Source of the DNA: Parvularcula sp. BBD 1991-13
Lineage (GTDB): Bacteria > Pseudomonadota > Alphaproteobacteria > Caulobacterales > Parvularculaceae
Assembly (NCBI GenBank): GCA_001657385.1
Contig: LYSZ01000004.1
Span: 62,001 to 126,000, forward strand
Direction of reading: 5' to 3'
Length of the DNA stretch: 64,000 bases
Below are positions 17,350-28,428 of this stretch, in pieces. Below the pieces are notes generated by a model. It ran no database searches, was not told where the DNA came from, and was given only the letters and a program-made list of their open reading frames with translations. Positions within the stretch are counted from its first letter, which is position 1. Each line of letters begins with the position of its first letter. The position numbers and the translations under genes were made by a program.

Positions 17350-18027
17350 ATGAACGATCTCCGGAACTGGACGCCCCGCCGGACGCCGGGCGCGGACGGC
17401 GCGGCGGGCCGCCTGGTGCGGCTCGACATGGCGCGCTGGCCCGAAGACGCCGCGGCCCTTTTTCCCGTCCTGGGCGGGCCGGAAAACGCCGAGCTCTGGC
17501 GCTACATCTATATCGGGCCGATGGAGAACCCGAACGCCCTCGCCGCCGTCATGACGCAGATGCGCGAGACGGAGGGCTGGCGAACGCAGGTTCTGCGCGA
17601 CCGCGAGACCGGCGCCGCGCTCGGCATGGCGAGCTACATGCGCAACCGTCCGGCCCACGGCTCGACGGAAGTCGGCTGCATCGTGTTCTCCCGCGCCCTG
17701 CAACGCACCCGCGCCGCGACGGAGGCGATGTACCTGATGGCGCGCCACGTGTTCGACGATCTCGGCTACCGCCGGTACGAATGGAAATGTCACGACGCCA
17801 ACGACGCCTCGAAACGCGCCGCGGAGCGGTTGGGCTTTCAGTTCGAGGGCGTCTTCCGTCAGGACATGGTGATGAAGGGCGAAAACCGCGACACCGCATG
17901 GTTTTCCATCATTGACGCGGAGTGGCCGAGGGTGAAGGCGGCCTTCGAGGCGTGGCTCGATCCCGGCAATTTCGACGCAGACGGCCGCCAGCGCCGGTCC
18001 CTTGCCGAGATCCGCGCCGCCCTTTAA
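17350..18027 (+). CDS. GNAT acetyltransferase, RimJ/RimL type
   Basis: A 225-residue single-domain acetyltransferase of the RimJ/RimL group (PF13302-like): RLVRLDMARWPEDAAALFPV at the start, AALGMASYMR, EVGCIVFSRALQRTRAATEA at the acetyl-CoA site, and HDANDASKRAAERLGFQFEG. Such enzymes acetylate protein N-termini, small amines or antibiotics; the substrate is unknown. It starts 13 bases after the Mur ligase stop and probably shares its transcript. The ATG at 17350 is the start in place of the longer frame that overlaps the ligase. Confidence 0.85.
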   Translation: MNDLRNWTPRRTPGADGAAGRLVRLDMARWPEDAAALFPVLGGPENAELWRYIYIGPMENPNALAAVMTQMRETEGWRTQVLRDRETGAALGMASYMRNRPAHGSTEVGCIVFSRALQRTRAATEAMYLMARHVFDDLGYRRYEWKCHDANDASKRAAERLGFQFEGVFRQDMVMKGENRDTAWFSIIDAEWPRVKAAFEAWLDPGNFDADGRQRRSLAEIRAAL

Positions 18028-18164
18028 GCGCGCCCCAGGCTGGTCGTCGCCGCTGCTCGTCATGAGAGTGGCGCGCGGATCTATACACGCAAGTAAAACT
18101 TCCCTATAGCATGCTCACACTACAGTCGCGTATCTCCGAAATTTTCAGAAAAAGGGAAAAGAAG

Positions 18165-18665
18165 ATGAATAGATCAGTGTTCTTATTGTTGATTTCGTTT
18201 GTCTTGACCGCCGCCGTTCCCGGCGCCGCGGATGCGAAGTCCCGCAAGGAAGCGACGGCGGAGATGCTCTCCGGCAGCGCCACGTCCTGGGTCAACACCG
18301 AGGGCTCGACGATGTCCCTCGTCTTCGCCGAACAGGGGAGCGCCGGCGTCTACGCTCTGTCCGGCTCCTATATCAACAACGCCCCCGGCTTCGCCTGTCA
18401 GGGAACGCCCTATCCGATCACCGGGTGGTACTACGCCAACACCCAGGTCCTCTCGTTCGACGTCGTGTGGACCAACGCCAGCGAGGACTGCCAGTCCGTG
18501 ACTGGCTGGACGGGCTATATCGGGTTCCCGTCCTCCGGGCCGACCATGACGACGAACTGGAATCTCGCCTATGCGACCTCTTCCACGGGACGCGCAATCG
18601 AGCAGGGCGCCGATACGTTCACCATGACGAGCGTGTCCGTCCGCAAGTCGCTGATCGCCGAATAA
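18165..18665 (+). CDS. Secreted avidin-family biotin-binding protein, rhizavidin-like
   Basis: A 166-residue protein: signal peptide (about residues 1-23, ending GAADA) and one avidin beta-barrel. Biotin-contact residues of streptavidin can be placed: Asn44 and Ser48 (SWVNTEGSTM), Tyr69 (SGSYINN), Trp102 (DVVWTN), Ser111 and Thr113, Trp115 (TGWTGYIG), Trp132 (TNWNLAY) and Asp150 (EQGADTF). Cys78 (FACQGTPYP) and Cys109 (SEDCQS) lie where rhizavidin has its intramonomer disulfide, and the C-terminal KSLIAE parallels rhizavidin. The tryptophan that streptavidin donates across subunits is absent, as in dimeric avidins. Its first codons are AT-richer than the surroundings. It is a single-gene unit with its own terminator; no biotin genes are nearby. 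Confidence 0.92.
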   Translation: MNRSVFLLLISFVLTAAVPGAADAKSRKEATAEMLSGSATSWVNTEGSTMSLVFAEQGSAGVYALSGSYINNAPGFACQGTPYPITGWYYANTQVLSFDVVWTNASEDCQSVTGWTGYIGFPSSGPTMTTNWNLAYATSSTGRAIEQGADTFTMTSVSVRKSLIAE

Positions 18666-18708
18666 ACCCGCCGGCCAATCTCGCCTCGCTTCGCCTTGCC
18701 GCAGCGTT

Positions 18709-18738
18709 GGGGCGCCCGGTTCGCGGGCGCCCCTTTTT
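18709..18738 (+). terminator. Rho-independent terminator after the avidin gene
   Basis: A perfect 10-bp stem (18709-18718 with 18724-18733) with a five-base loop is followed directly by five T residues (18734-18738). It lies 44 bases after the avidin stop and separates it from the sucC promoter region. Confidence 0.9.
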
Positions 18739-18817
18739 CCTTCGCGCGGCCGTTTTCCTTTGCGCGGGCGGCGCGCGGTTGCGCTTGGGCGTTCTCCGGG
18801 GTAATTCGCTGACATAT

Positions 18818-18853
18818 CATTGCGATTCCAAAGCTCATTGCGATTTCAAAGCC
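18818..18853 (+). repeat. 18-bp direct tandem duplication upstream of sucC
   Basis: Units 18818-18835 and 18836-18853 (CATTGCGATTCCAAAGCT-like) differ at two positions. They end 16 bases before the sucC ATG, so the second copy lies in the expected leader and may include part of the promoter or ribosome-binding context. Confidence 0.75.
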
Positions 18854-18869
18854 ACAGGACCCGAAGCCC

Positions 18870-20063
<1,194 letters not shown>

Positions 20064-20133
20064 GGGCCGCGCGTCGAAGGACGCCTTCCTTATCCCGAGG
20101 CGCTCCGAAGAACGGATGAAATACCGGCGCGCG

Positions 20134-20160
20134 TCAGGGACCTCAGGGATTTCAGGGACC
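20134..20160 (+). repeat. 9-bp tandem repeat, three copies, after sucC
   Basis: Three 9-bp units (20134-20142, 20143-20151, 20152-20160) of the form TCAGGGACC; the first and third are identical and the middle differs in the last two bases. They lie in the 214-base spacer between sucC and the thioesterase gene, which otherwise holds only a short upstream ORF. Confidence 0.75.
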
Positions 20161-20223
20161 CATGCGGGGCGGCGCGATCGACGTGACCCGCCCCGGCTTC
20201 GGGTCCTTTCGGGGAGCAATCTA

Positions 20224-20274
20224 ATGACCATCTCTCAAGGCAAACTGTCAGGCGACCTTTTCGAACGACCGTAG
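20224..20274 (+). CDS. Possible 16-residue upstream ORF before the thioesterase gene
   Basis: An ATG with GGGGAG seven bases upstream opens 16 codons (MTISQGKLSGDLFERP) and stops three bases before the ATG of the thioesterase gene, which itself has no good ribosome site. Translation of the short ORF could therefore deliver ribosomes to the next start. This is an inference from spacing only; the peptide resembles nothing I know. Confidence 0.3.
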   Translation: MTISQGKLSGDLFERP

Positions 20275-20277
20275 CAA

Positions 20278-20718
20278 ATGAGCGAAACCGACTTCACCTT
20301 CTTCCACCCCTTGCGCGTGCGCTGGTCCGAGTGCGACGCGCAGGGCATCGTCTTCAACGTCAACTATTTTCTTTATTTCGACGTGGCGATGACGGAGTAC
20401 ATGCGCGCGCTGGGGTTTTCCTTCATCGGCCCGGAGGCGCTGGAGTTCTACACCGTGCGGGCTGAAGCGGACTATCGCGGCTCGGCGGTGTTCGACGACG
20501 AACTGCGGATCGGCGTGCGATGCGCGCGGCTCGGGACGACGTCCATGAGCGCGGCCTTCATCATCCTGCGCGGGGACGAGGTCCTGACCGAGGGCGCGCT
20601 TACCTACGTCCACGCCCTGCGCGGCACCAAGACCACGGCGCCTTTGCCGGCGTTTTTCATCGACCGGGCGACGGCGTTCGAACGCACGCCGCCCGAGCGC
20701 AAACAGCCGCGCAGTTAA
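20278..20718 (+). CDS. Acyl-CoA thioesterase, YbgC/4HBT hotdog family
   Basis: A 146-residue single hotdog domain. The 4HBT signature RVRWSECDAQGIVFNVNYFLYFDVAM is at residues 13-38, with Asp20 as the expected catalytic residue. Such enzymes hydrolyse short-chain acyl-CoA or 4-hydroxybenzoyl-CoA. It sits between sucC and sucD, where a CoA-ester hydrolase is at least thematically consistent, but a role in the TCA cycle is unproven. It has a weak ribosome site and may depend on the short ORF just upstream. Confidence 0.85.
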   Translation: MSETDFTFFHPLRVRWSECDAQGIVFNVNYFLYFDVAMTEYMRALGFSFIGPEALEFYTVRAEADYRGSAVFDDELRIGVRCARLGTTSMSAAFIILRGDEVLTEGALTYVHALRGTKTTAPLPAFFIDRATAFERTPPERKQPRS

Positions 20719-20742
20719 CTGCGCCGCCAGACGAGGCCCGCG

Positions 20743-21114
20743 ATGGCGACAAAGCTCAATATTCCCGCCGCGTTCGACCAGATCGGGGAGTACTGGTCGC
20801 CCCATGTCGCCGCCCGCGTGAACGGCCAGGAAGTGCGGCTCGCCAAGATCGAAGGCGCGTTCGACTGGCACGCCCATGCGGGCGTCGACGAGGCGTTTTT
20901 CGTCGTCCGCGGCGCTTTCACCATGCGCTTCCGCGATCGCGACGTGGCGATGGAGGAGGGCGACTTCATCGTCGTGCCGGCGGGGGTCGAGCATAAGCCG
21001 GACGCGGAGAAAGAATGCTGGATCCTGATGATTGAGAGCGCCGGCACGCTCAACACCGGCGATCGCGAGACCGCGCGCACGAAGCGGGACCTGCCGCATA
21101 TCGCCACGCCCTGA
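20743..21114 (+). CDS. Cupin-domain protein
   Basis: A 123-residue single-cupin protein. Metal-ligand residues of cupin motif 1 are present (FDWHAHAGVDEAFFVVRG, with His-x-His and Glu), and motif 2 shows VVPAGVEHKPDA with the last His. Cytoplasmic; many such small cupins have no assigned function. GAGG precedes the ATG, and the gene starts 24 bases after the thioesterase, so the two are cotranscribed. Confidence 0.85.
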   Translation: MATKLNIPAAFDQIGEYWSPHVAARVNGQEVRLAKIEGAFDWHAHAGVDEAFFVVRGAFTMRFRDRDVAMEEGDFIVVPAGVEHKPDAEKECWILMIESAGTLNTGDRETARTKRDLPHIATP

Positions 21115-21456
21115 ACCCGCGTCGGCGGGCGCGGCCCGCGCTGACACGGCGGCGCGGTGTTGCGCAGCGTTGCGAAAGGCGGTCGGTGTCGGGGAAGGCG
21201 GTGCAAACGGGCGGCCGCGCTGCCACACGACCGCCCAATACTCGGAGGGCTTTGAATCTCATACTGCTCGGTGATCAAAGCGCGAGTGATGTGGCAGGGA
21301 TTTACGGCGCAGTTGTGACGGATCGGTGAAAAAAACGCGACTGGGTAAATCTTTTCGCGCGAGGCTTAGCGGTTGCTGCGCGCGCCCGGCGCGGCTAAGA
21401 CCCCTAGGAAATCAATTCGATCAATCCGCAAACCGCATTCACACCGAGCGTCATCA
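21115..21456. other. 342-base spacer before sucD, no gene seen
   Basis: No ORF with a credible start, no tRNA-like fold and no clear terminator is visible. The last 150 bases are noticeably more AT-rich than the rest of the window (around 21300-21450), which suggests that a separate promoter for sucD-sucA-sucB-lpdA lies here. Confidence 0.5.
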
Positions 21457-22356
21457 ATGTCCATTCTCATCGACAAATCCACTAAAGTTATCTGCCAGGG
21501 CCTTACGGGAAGCCAGGGGACTTTCCATACCGAACAGGCGATCGCCTACGGCACGCAGATGGTCGGCGGCGTCACCCCCGGCAAGGGCGGCATGACCTGG
21601 GAGGCGGGCGGCGACGCCAAGGGGGCGAGCCTGCCGGTGTTCGATACGGTGGCAGAAGCGCGCGAAAAGACCGGCGCCGACGCGACGGTGATCTACGTGC
21701 CGCCGCCCTTCGCGGCCGACGGCATCCTGGAGGCCGTCGCGGCCGAGATCCCGCTGGCGATCTGCATCACCGAGGGCATTCCGGTACAGGACATGGTGAA
21801 GGTCCGGCGGGCGCTCGACGGTTCGAAAACGCGCCTCGTCGGCCCCAACTGCCCCGGCGTCATCACTCCGGAGGAATGCAAGATCGGCATCATGCCGGGG
21901 CATATTCACCGCAAGGGTCATGTGGGCATCATTTCGCGCTCCGGCACCCTGACCTACGAGGCCGTGCATCAGACCACGCAGGCCGGCCTTGGCCAGTCGA
22001 CCTGCGTCGGCATCGGCGGCGACCCGGTCAAGGGAACGGACTTTATTGAAATCCTTGACATGTTCCTGCACGACGACGACACCCATTCGATCATCATGAT
22101 CGGCGAGATCGGCGGCTCCGCCGAAGCGGACGCGGCGAAATTCCTCGCCGGGCACAAGATCAAAAAGCCGACCGTCGGCTTCATCGCAGGCGTCACGGCG
22201 CCGCCGGGACGGCGCATGGGCCACGCCGGCGCCCTCGTGTCGGGCGCGGACGACACCGCGGCGGCGAAAATCGAGGCCATGACCGCCGCGGGCGTCGCCG
22301 TATCGCCCACGCCGGCGGCCATGGGACGCACCCTTCTCGAAGTTCTCAAAAAATAA
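21457..22356 (+). CDS. sucD: Succinyl-CoA synthetase, alpha subunit
   Basis: The 299-residue alpha subunit, which binds CoA and carries the phosphohistidine. Landmarks are [20 protein letters not shown], the CoA-binding domain with [34 protein letters not shown], and the active His in [13 protein letters not shown] near residue 247. The ATG at 21457 is the family start; the longer frame adds an unrelated 28-residue leader. Followed 101 bases later by sucA. Confidence 0.97.
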   Translation: MSILIDKSTKVICQGLTGSQGTFHTEQAIAYGTQMVGGVTPGKGGMTWEAGGDAKGASLPVFDTVAEAREKTGADATVIYVPPPFAADGILEAVAAEIPLAICITEGIPVQDMVKVRRALDGSKTRLVGPNCPGVITPEECKIGIMPGHIHRKGHVGIISRSGTLTYEAVHQTTQAGLGQSTCVGIGGDPVKGTDFIEILDMFLHDDDTHSIIMIGEIGGSAEADAAKFLAGHKIKKPTVGFIAGVTAPPGRRMGHAGALVSGADDTAAAKIEAMTAAGVAVSPTPAAMGRTLLEVLKK

Positions 22357-22457
22357 AGAACATTTTCGGTATGCTGGCGCGATTCATTGTTGAAACCCGC
22401 GCGGGTTGGCGTATCTATCCACACTGACACGCGAAAAAACGAATACTGGAATGCGTC

Positions 22458-25442
22458 ATGCCGAAGGATGGAGCGGCGCCGGATCATAGCGACAGCGCCC
22501 CCGACGAAACCATGCTATCGGGCGTCAACGCCCACTACCTCGAACAGCTTTATGCGCAGTATGCGGCCAATCCCGCATCTCTCAGCGCCGAGTGGCGCGC
22601 CTTTTTCGATCGCGAAGCCGGCGCGCCCAATGGCGCCGATCCAAGCCCCGGACCGAGCTGGGCCCGCGCCGACTGGCCGCCGAGCCACGGTTACGGGGCC
22701 GTCAACGGCGAGCTGACCGCCGCGCTCGACGGCAACTGGGCCGGCCTTGAGCCCGTCCTGGAGAAAAAGATCGCGGCGCGGGCCGAGGCGGCGGGCGCGC
22801 CGGCGGACAGCGACGCGGTTCGTCAGGCCACCAAGGATTCCCTGCGCGCCCTGATGCTGATCCGGGCCTACCGCATCCGCGGCCATCTGATCGCCGACCT
22901 CGACCCGCTGGGCCTCCAGAAAAAAGAGATCCACCCGGAACTTGACCCGGCGACCCTCGGCTTCACCGAGGCGGATCTGGACCGACCGATTTTTATCGAC
23001 TATGTCCTCGGCCTCGAAACCGCCACGCTGCGCGAAATCCTCGCCATCCTCCAGCGCACCTATTGCGGGACCTTCGCGGTCGAGTTCATGCACATGACCG
23101 ACCCGGAGCAGAAGGCGTGGCTGCAAGAGCGCATCGAAGGTCCGGACAAGGACATTTCCTTCACGCCGGAAGGCCGCAAGGCGATTTTTCACAAGCTGGT
23201 GGAGGCGGAAGGCTTCGAAAACTTCCTCAACATCAAGTACACCGGAACCAAGCGGTTCGGTCTCGACGGCGCGGAAGCCATGGTGCCGGCGCTGGAGCAG
23301 ATCATCAAGCGCGGCGGCGCCCTGGGCGTGAAGGAGATCGTGCTCGGCATGCCGCACCGCGGCCGCCTCAACGTGCTCGCCGCGGTGATGGGCAAGCCCT
23401 ATCACCACATTTTCCACGAATTCAAGGGCGGGTCCGTCACCCCTGACGACGTCGGCGGTTCGGGCGACGTGAAATACCACCTCGGCGCCTCGTCGGACCG
23501 CGAGTTCGATCAAAACAAGGTGCACCTGTCGCTGACTGCGAACCCGTCCCACCTGGAGGCGGTCAATCCGGTGGTGCTGGGCAAGGCGCGGTCGAAACAG
23601 GACCGGATCGAGCCGCCGGACCTTGACGCGCCGCGCACCCACGTCCTGCCGCTTCTGCTGCACGGGGACGCCGCCTTCGCCGGCCAGGGCATCGTCGCGG
23701 AGTGCTTCGGGCTCTCCGGCCTGCGCGGCTACAACACCGGCGGGACCATCCATTTCATCGTCAACAACCAGATCGGCTTCACCACGAGCCCGCAATTCGC
23801 GCGGTCCTCGCCCTATCCGTCGGATGTGGCGAAAATGGTTTCCGCGCCGATCTTCCACGTGAACGGCGACGATCCGGAAGCGGTGGTCTACGCCGCCAAG
23901 GTCGCGACCGAGTTCCGCCAGAAATTCGGCGCCGACGTGGTCATCGACATGTTCTGCTACCGCCGGTTCGGCCACAATGAAGGCGACGAGCCGAGCTTCA
24001 CCCAGCCGCGCATGTACAAGACCATTCGCAGCCTGCCGACGACGCGCGAGATCTACGCCCGCCGCCTGGTTTCGGAGAGCGTGATCACCGCCGACGAGGC
24101 GGAGAGCGAGCGCGACAAGTTCCGCAAGTTTCTCGACGACGAGTTCGAGGCGGCGAACCAGTTCCGGCCGAACAAGGCCGACTGGCTCGACGGGCAGTGG
24201 TCCGGCTTCGTGCAGCCGATCGACGACGACCGCCGCGGCGATACCGCCGTCGGGCTCGACGACCTGAAAGGCGTCGGCGCGACGCTGACCGGCTACCCCA
24301 AGGATTTCAACATCCACAAGACGCTCGCCCGGATCCTGAAGCAGAAGAAGAAAACCCTCGACGAGGGCGCGGGGATCGACTGGGCCACGGCGGAAGCCCT
24401 CGCTTTCGGATCGCTCCTGCAGGACGGATTCAACGTGCGCCTGTCCGGGCAGGATTCGCGCCGCGGCACTTTCTCCCAGCGTCATGCGGTGTTCATCGAT
24501 CAGGAGACGGAGAACACCTATACGCCCCTGTGTCACGTAGACGGCGCGGAAGGCGCCTTCGAGGTGCACGATTCCAATCTTTCGGAATTCGGCGTTCTCG
24601 GCTTCGAATACGGCTACGCCCTCGCCAATCCGAAGACGCTGGTCCTGTGGGAGGCGCAGTTCGGCGACTTCGTCAACGGCGCGCAGATCATCATCGACCA
24701 GTTCATCTCATCGGGCGAGCGCAAGTGGCTGCGCATGTGCGGGCTCGTCATGCTGCTGCCGCACGGCTATGAAGGTCAGGGTCCGGAGCATTCCTCGGCG
24801 CGCCTGGAACGGTTTCTCAACGCCTGCGCCCAGGACAACATGCAGGTCGCGAACTGCACCACGCCGGCGAATTACTTCCATATCCTGCGCCGGCAGATGC
24901 GCCGCAACTTCCGCAAGCCCCTGATCCTGATGACGCCGAAATCGCTCCTGCGTCACAAGCGCTGCGTGTCGACGATCGACGAAATGGGTCCGGGCTCGTC
25001 CTTCCACCGCGTTCTGTGGGACGACGCCGAATACAAGCCCGGCTCGACGGTCAAGCTTGTCTCCGACGCAAAGATCAAGCGCGTGGTCCTGTGCTCGGGC
25101 AAGGTCTATTACGACCTTCTGGAAGAGCGAGAGAAACGCGGCGTCGACGACATTTACCTTCTGCGGGTGGAGCAGTTCTATCCGTTCCCGGCCCAGTCGC
25201 TGATCGCCGAACTGCAACGGTTCAAGGGCGCGGACATGGTCTGGTGCCAGGAAGAGCCGAAAAACATGGGCGGCTGGTCTTTCATGGAGCCGAACATCGA
25301 ATGGACCCTGGCGCAGGTCGGCGCCAAGAACAAGCGGGCCCGCTATGTCGGGCGCGCCGCGTCGGCGTCGCCGGCCACCGGCCTCGCCAGCCGCCACAGA
25401 CAGGAACTCGAGGCCTTTCTGGATGAGGCGCTTACCCTTTAG
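22458..25442 (+). CDS. sucA: 2-oxoglutarate dehydrogenase E1 component
   Basis: A 994-residue thiamine-diphosphate enzyme that decarboxylates 2-oxoglutarate and passes the succinyl group to SucB lipoate. The N-terminal peptide that docks E2 is [16 protein letters not shown]; the ThDP/pyrimidine region shows [23 protein letters not shown] and [17 protein letters not shown]; the second half has [16 protein letters not shown] and [18 protein letters not shown]. Length is normal for OGDH E1. It heads the run sucA-sucB-lpdA with 31- and 10-base gaps. Confidence 0.98.
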   Translation: MPKDGAAPDHSDSAPDETMLSGVNAHYLEQLYAQYAANPASLSAEWRAFFDREAGAPNGADPSPGPSWARADWPPSHGYGAVNGELTAALDGNWAGLEPVLEKKIAARAEAAGAPADSDAVRQATKDSLRALMLIRAYRIRGHLIADLDPLGLQKKEIHPELDPATLGFTEADLDRPIFIDYVLGLETATLREILAILQRTYCGTFAVEFMHMTDPEQKAWLQERIEGPDKDISFTPEGRKAIFHKLVEAEGFENFLNIKYTGTKRFGLDGAEAMVPALEQIIKRGGALGVKEIVLGMPHRGRLNVLAAVMGKPYHHIFHEFKGGSVTPDDVGGSGDVKYHLGASSDREFDQNKVHLSLTANPSHLEAVNPVVLGKARSKQDRIEPPDLDAPRTHVLPLLLHGDAAFAGQGIVAECFGLSGLRGYNTGGTIHFIVNNQIGFTTSPQFARSSPYPSDVAKMVSAPIFHVNGDDPEAVVYAAKVATEFRQKFGADVVIDMFCYRRFGHNEGDEPSFTQPRMYKTIRSLPTTREIYARRLVSESVITADEAESERDKFRKFLDDEFEAANQFRPNKADWLDGQWSGFVQPIDDDRRGDTAVGLDDLKGVGATLTGYPKDFNIHKTLARILKQKKKTLDEGAGIDWATAEALAFGSLLQDGFNVRLSGQDSRRGTFSQRHAVFIDQETENTYTPLCHVDGAEGAFEVHDSNLSEFGVLGFEYGYALANPKTLVLWEAQFGDFVNGAQIIIDQFISSGERKWLRMCGLVMLLPHGYEGQGPEHSSARLERFLNACAQDNMQVANCTTPANYFHILRRQMRRNFRKPLILMTPKSLLRHKRCVSTIDEMGPGSSFHRVLWDDAEYKPGSTVKLVSDAKIKRVVLCSGKVYYDLLEEREKRGVDDIYLLRVEQFYPFPAQSLIAELQRFKGADMVWCQEEPKNMGGWSFMEPNIEWTLAQVGAKNKRARYVGRAASASPATGLASRHRQELEAFLDEALTL

Positions 25443-25473
25443 CCGCCTTGTTCCTTTGACGGAGAATAATGAG

Positions 25474-26997
25474 ATGACCACGGAAATTCGCGTGCCGGCG
25501 CTCGGTGAATCGGTGACCGAGGCGACGATCGGCAAATGGCTCAAAAACGCGGGCGAGACGGTCGCCGCCGACGAGCCGGTGGTGGAACTGGAAACCGACA
25601 AGGTGTCGGTCGAGGCGCCGGCGCCCGCCGCGGGCGTTCTCTCCGAAATCGTCGCCAATGAAGGCGACACGGTCGAGGTCGGCGCCCTTCTGGGGCGCAT
25701 CGACGAGAACGGCGCCGCCGCGGCGTCCGCGTCGGCTTCCTCCGCCGCGTCTCGGGCAACGTCTCAGGATGCGTCGGCGCCCGCTGCGAAGGCCGAGGCC
25801 GCCGGCGAGGACGTCGAGGTGCGCGTGCCCGCCTCCGGCGAGAGCGTCACCGAGGCGGATGTGGGCGAGATCCTGAAAAAGGTCGGCGACACGGTGGCGG
25901 TCGACGAGCCGATCGTCAGCCTGGAAACCGACAAGGCGGCGATGGACGTGCCCGCGCCGGCCGCCGGCGTGATCAAGGAAATCGCCGTGGGCGAAGGGGA
26001 CACGGTGGAAGTCGGCGCGCTGCTCGCGGTGATTTCCAGCGGCGGCGCGGCGTCGCCCAAGGCCCCCCAGACCAATGGCGCGGCTGAACCGGCCGCGGCC
26101 CCCGCGCCCCAAGCGGGGTCCGCGGATCTTTCCCCTGCGCCGCGCCGGGTCGTGGCCGAGCGCGGGCTCGACCCGTCCGCCATCCAGGGCACCGGCAAGG
26201 ACGGGCGCATCACCAAGGGCGATGCGCTCGCCGCCGCCGCGGCGCCGGCCCGTCAGGCGCGCGCGCCGCAGGCGCCGGCCGCGCCGCGCGATCTCGGCCC
26301 GCGCGAGGAGCGGGTGAAGATGTCCCGCCTGCGCCAGACCATCGCCCGTCGCCTGAAGGAGGCGCAGGACACCGCGGCGATGCTGACCACTTTCAACGAC
26401 GTCGACATGACGGCGGTGATGGATCTCAGAAAACAGTACAAGGAACTTTTCGAGAAAAAGCACGGCGTCAAGCTCGGTTTCATGTCGTTTTTCGTCAAGG
26501 CGTGCGTTCATGCGCTGAAAGAGGTGCCCGACGTCAACGCGGAGATCGACGGAACCGACATCATCTACAAGAACCATTACGACGTCAGCATCGCGGTGGG
26601 CACCGATCGCGGCCTGGTCGTGCCGGTGCTGCGCGACGCGGACCAGAAATCCCTCGCCGAGATCGAGCTTGAGATCGCCGATTTCGGACGCCGCGCGCGC
26701 GACGGTTCGCTCACCATCGAGGAGATGCAGGGCGGCACCTTTTCCATCACCAATGGCGGCGTCTACGGATCATTGATGTCGACGCCGATCCTGAACCAGC
26801 CGCAATCGGGCATTCTCGGCATGCATCGCATCGAGCAGCGGCCGGTCGTCGTCGACGGCCAGGTGATCGCGCGCCCGATGATGTATCTCGCGCTCTCCTA
26901 CGATCACCGCATCGTCGACGGCAAGGGCGCGGTGACGTTCCTCGTGCGGGTGAAGGAAAACCTCGAAGATCCGCAACGCCTTCTTCTCGACCTCTAA
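25474..26997 (+). CDS. sucB: Dihydrolipoyllysine succinyltransferase (E2) with two lipoyl domains
   Basis: A 507-residue E2 core of the 2-oxoglutarate dehydrogenase complex. Order: lipoyl domain 1 (residues 3-78, lipoyl Lys43 in ELETDKVSV), Ala/Ser linker, lipoyl domain 2 (114-188, Lys154 in SLETDKAAM), Ala/Pro linker, E1/E3-binding domain (about 219-252, [20 protein letters not shown]), then the catalytic acyltransferase domain with His478 and Asp482 in SYDHRIVDG. Most proteobacterial SucB proteins of about 400-420 residues have one lipoyl domain. The two here are close in sequence, which suggests in-place duplication. GGAG nine bases upstream supports the ATG at 25474. Confidence 0.96.
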   Translation: MTTEIRVPALGESVTEATIGKWLKNAGETVAADEPVVELETDKVSVEAPAPAAGVLSEIVANEGDTVEVGALLGRIDENGAAAASASASSAASRATSQDASAPAAKAEAAGEDVEVRVPASGESVTEADVGEILKKVGDTVAVDEPIVSLETDKAAMDVPAPAAGVIKEIAVGEGDTVEVGALLAVISSGGAASPKAPQTNGAAEPAAAPAPQAGSADLSPAPRRVVAERGLDPSAIQGTGKDGRITKGDALAAAAAPARQARAPQAPAAPRDLGPREERVKMSRLRQTIARRLKEAQDTAAMLTTFNDVDMTAVMDLRKQYKELFEKKHGVKLGFMSFFVKACVHALKEVPDVNAEIDGTDIIYKNHYDVSIAVGTDRGLVVPVLRDADQKSLAEIELEIADFGRRARDGSLTIEEMQGGTFSITNGGVYGSLMSTPILNQPQSGILGMHRIEQRPVVVDGQVIARPMMYLALSYDHRIVDGKGAVTFLVRVKENLEDPQRLLLDL

Positions 26998-27007
26998 GGA
27001 CAATTCA

Positions 27008-28411
27008 ATGGCAGAACAGTACGACGTCGTCATCATCGGCGCGGGGCCCGGCGGCTATAACGCGGCGATCCGCGCGGGCCAGCTCGGCCTGAAAACCGCC
27101 ATCGTCGAAAAGCGCGAAACGAAAAAGCTCGGCGGCACCTGTCTCAATGTCGGCTGCATTCCGTCCAAGGCGCTTCTGCACGCCTCCGAGCTATACGAGG
27201 CGGCGGAGAACACGTTCGAGGGCCTCGGCGTCAAGACCGGCAAGGTCTCGCTCGATCTGCCGCAGATGCTGAAGCAGAAGGACGAGGCCGTGAACGGGCT
27301 TACCAAGGGCGTCGAATTCCTGATGAAGAAGAACAAGGTCGACGTTTATCTCGGCGCCGGCGAAATCCTGGCGCCCGGCAGGGTGAAGGTCGCCGGCGAT
27401 GAGACCGTCGAGCTGGAAACGAAAAACATCATCATCGCGACGGGTTCGGAGGTTACGCCCCTGCCGGGGGTCGAGATCGACGAGAAACAGATCGTCACCT
27501 CCACCGGCGCGCTCGACTTTCCGTCCGTGCCCAAACATCTCGTCGTCATCGGCGGCGGGGTTATCGGCCTTGAACTCGGCTCGGTCTGGCGGCGCCTCGG
27601 CGCCAAGGTGACGGTGGTGGAATATCTCGACCGTATCCTGCCGACCATGGACGGCGAGGTCTCGAAACAGTTCCAGCGCATCCTGAAAAAACAGGGGGTC
27701 GAATTCAAGCTGTCGAGCAAGGTGACCGGCGCGGAAAAGCTGAAGACCAAGGTCAAGCTCTCCGTCGAGCCGGCCGCCGGCGGCGAGACCGAAGTGATCG
27801 ACGCCGACGCCGTGCTGGTCGCCATCGGGCGGCGTCCCCATACCGAGGGACTGGGGCTCGAAACGATCGGGGTCGAGAAGGACAATCGCGGGTTCATCGT
27901 CACCGACCATCTGCAAACCAACGTTCCCGGCGTATGGGCGGTCGGCGACTGCATTACCGGTCCGATGCTCGCCCACAAGGCGGAGGACGACGGCGCGGCC
28001 TGCGCCGAGCTGATCGCGGGCAAGCCGGGACATGTGAATTACGAAACGGTGCCGAATGTCGTTTACACCTGGCCGGAAGTCGCCAGCGTCGGCAGGACGG
28101 AAGAAGAACTGAAGCAGGACGGGGTCAAGTACAAGGCGGGCAAGTTTCCGTTCGTCGCCAACAGCCGCGCCAAAACCAATCACGAGACGGACGGTTTCGT
28201 GAAGATCCTCGCCGACGCGGAGACCGACCGCGTTCTCGGCGCGCACATGATCGGCGTCCAGGCGGGCGAACTGATTGCCGAAGTCGTTCTGGCGATGGAA
28301 TTCGGCGGTTCGTCGGAAGACATCGCGCGCACATGCCATGCGCATCCGACCCGCTCCGAGGCGGTGCGCCAGGCCGCGATGGGGGTCGAAGGCTGGACGA
28401 TGCAGGCCTAG
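27008..28411 (+). CDS. lpdA: Dihydrolipoyl dehydrogenase (E3)
   Basis: A 467-residue FAD flavoprotein that reoxidises the dihydrolipoyl groups of SucB with NAD+. FAD motif [20 protein letters not shown], redox disulfide [16 protein letters not shown] motif [16 protein letters not shown], and the His-Glu of the C-terminal interface domain in [10 protein letters not shown]. It begins ten bases after sucB. It may also serve pyruvate dehydrogenase or glycine cleavage, which cannot be judged here. Confidence 0.97.
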   Translation: MAEQYDVVIIGAGPGGYNAAIRAGQLGLKTAIVEKRETKKLGGTCLNVGCIPSKALLHASELYEAAENTFEGLGVKTGKVSLDLPQMLKQKDEAVNGLTKGVEFLMKKNKVDVYLGAGEILAPGRVKVAGDETVELETKNIIIATGSEVTPLPGVEIDEKQIVTSTGALDFPSVPKHLVVIGGGVIGLELGSVWRRLGAKVTVVEYLDRILPTMDGEVSKQFQRILKKQGVEFKLSSKVTGAEKLKTKVKLSVEPAAGGETEVIDADAVLVAIGRRPHTEGLGLETIGVEKDNRGFIVTDHLQTNVPGVWAVGDCITGPMLAHKAEDDGAACAELIAGKPGHVNYETVPNVVYTWPEVASVGRTEEELKQDGVKYKAGKFPFVANSRAKTNHETDGFVKILADAETDRVLGAHMIGVQAGELIAEVVLAMEFGGSSEDIARTCHAHPTRSEAVRQAAMGVEGWTMQA

Positions 28412-28428
28412 CCTTAGAGGACGCCCCG

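Noticed and set aside
22515-24569. 684-codon antisense ORF opposite sucA
   Set aside because: Lies wholly within sucA and has a shadow-like composition; no ribosome site or similarity.
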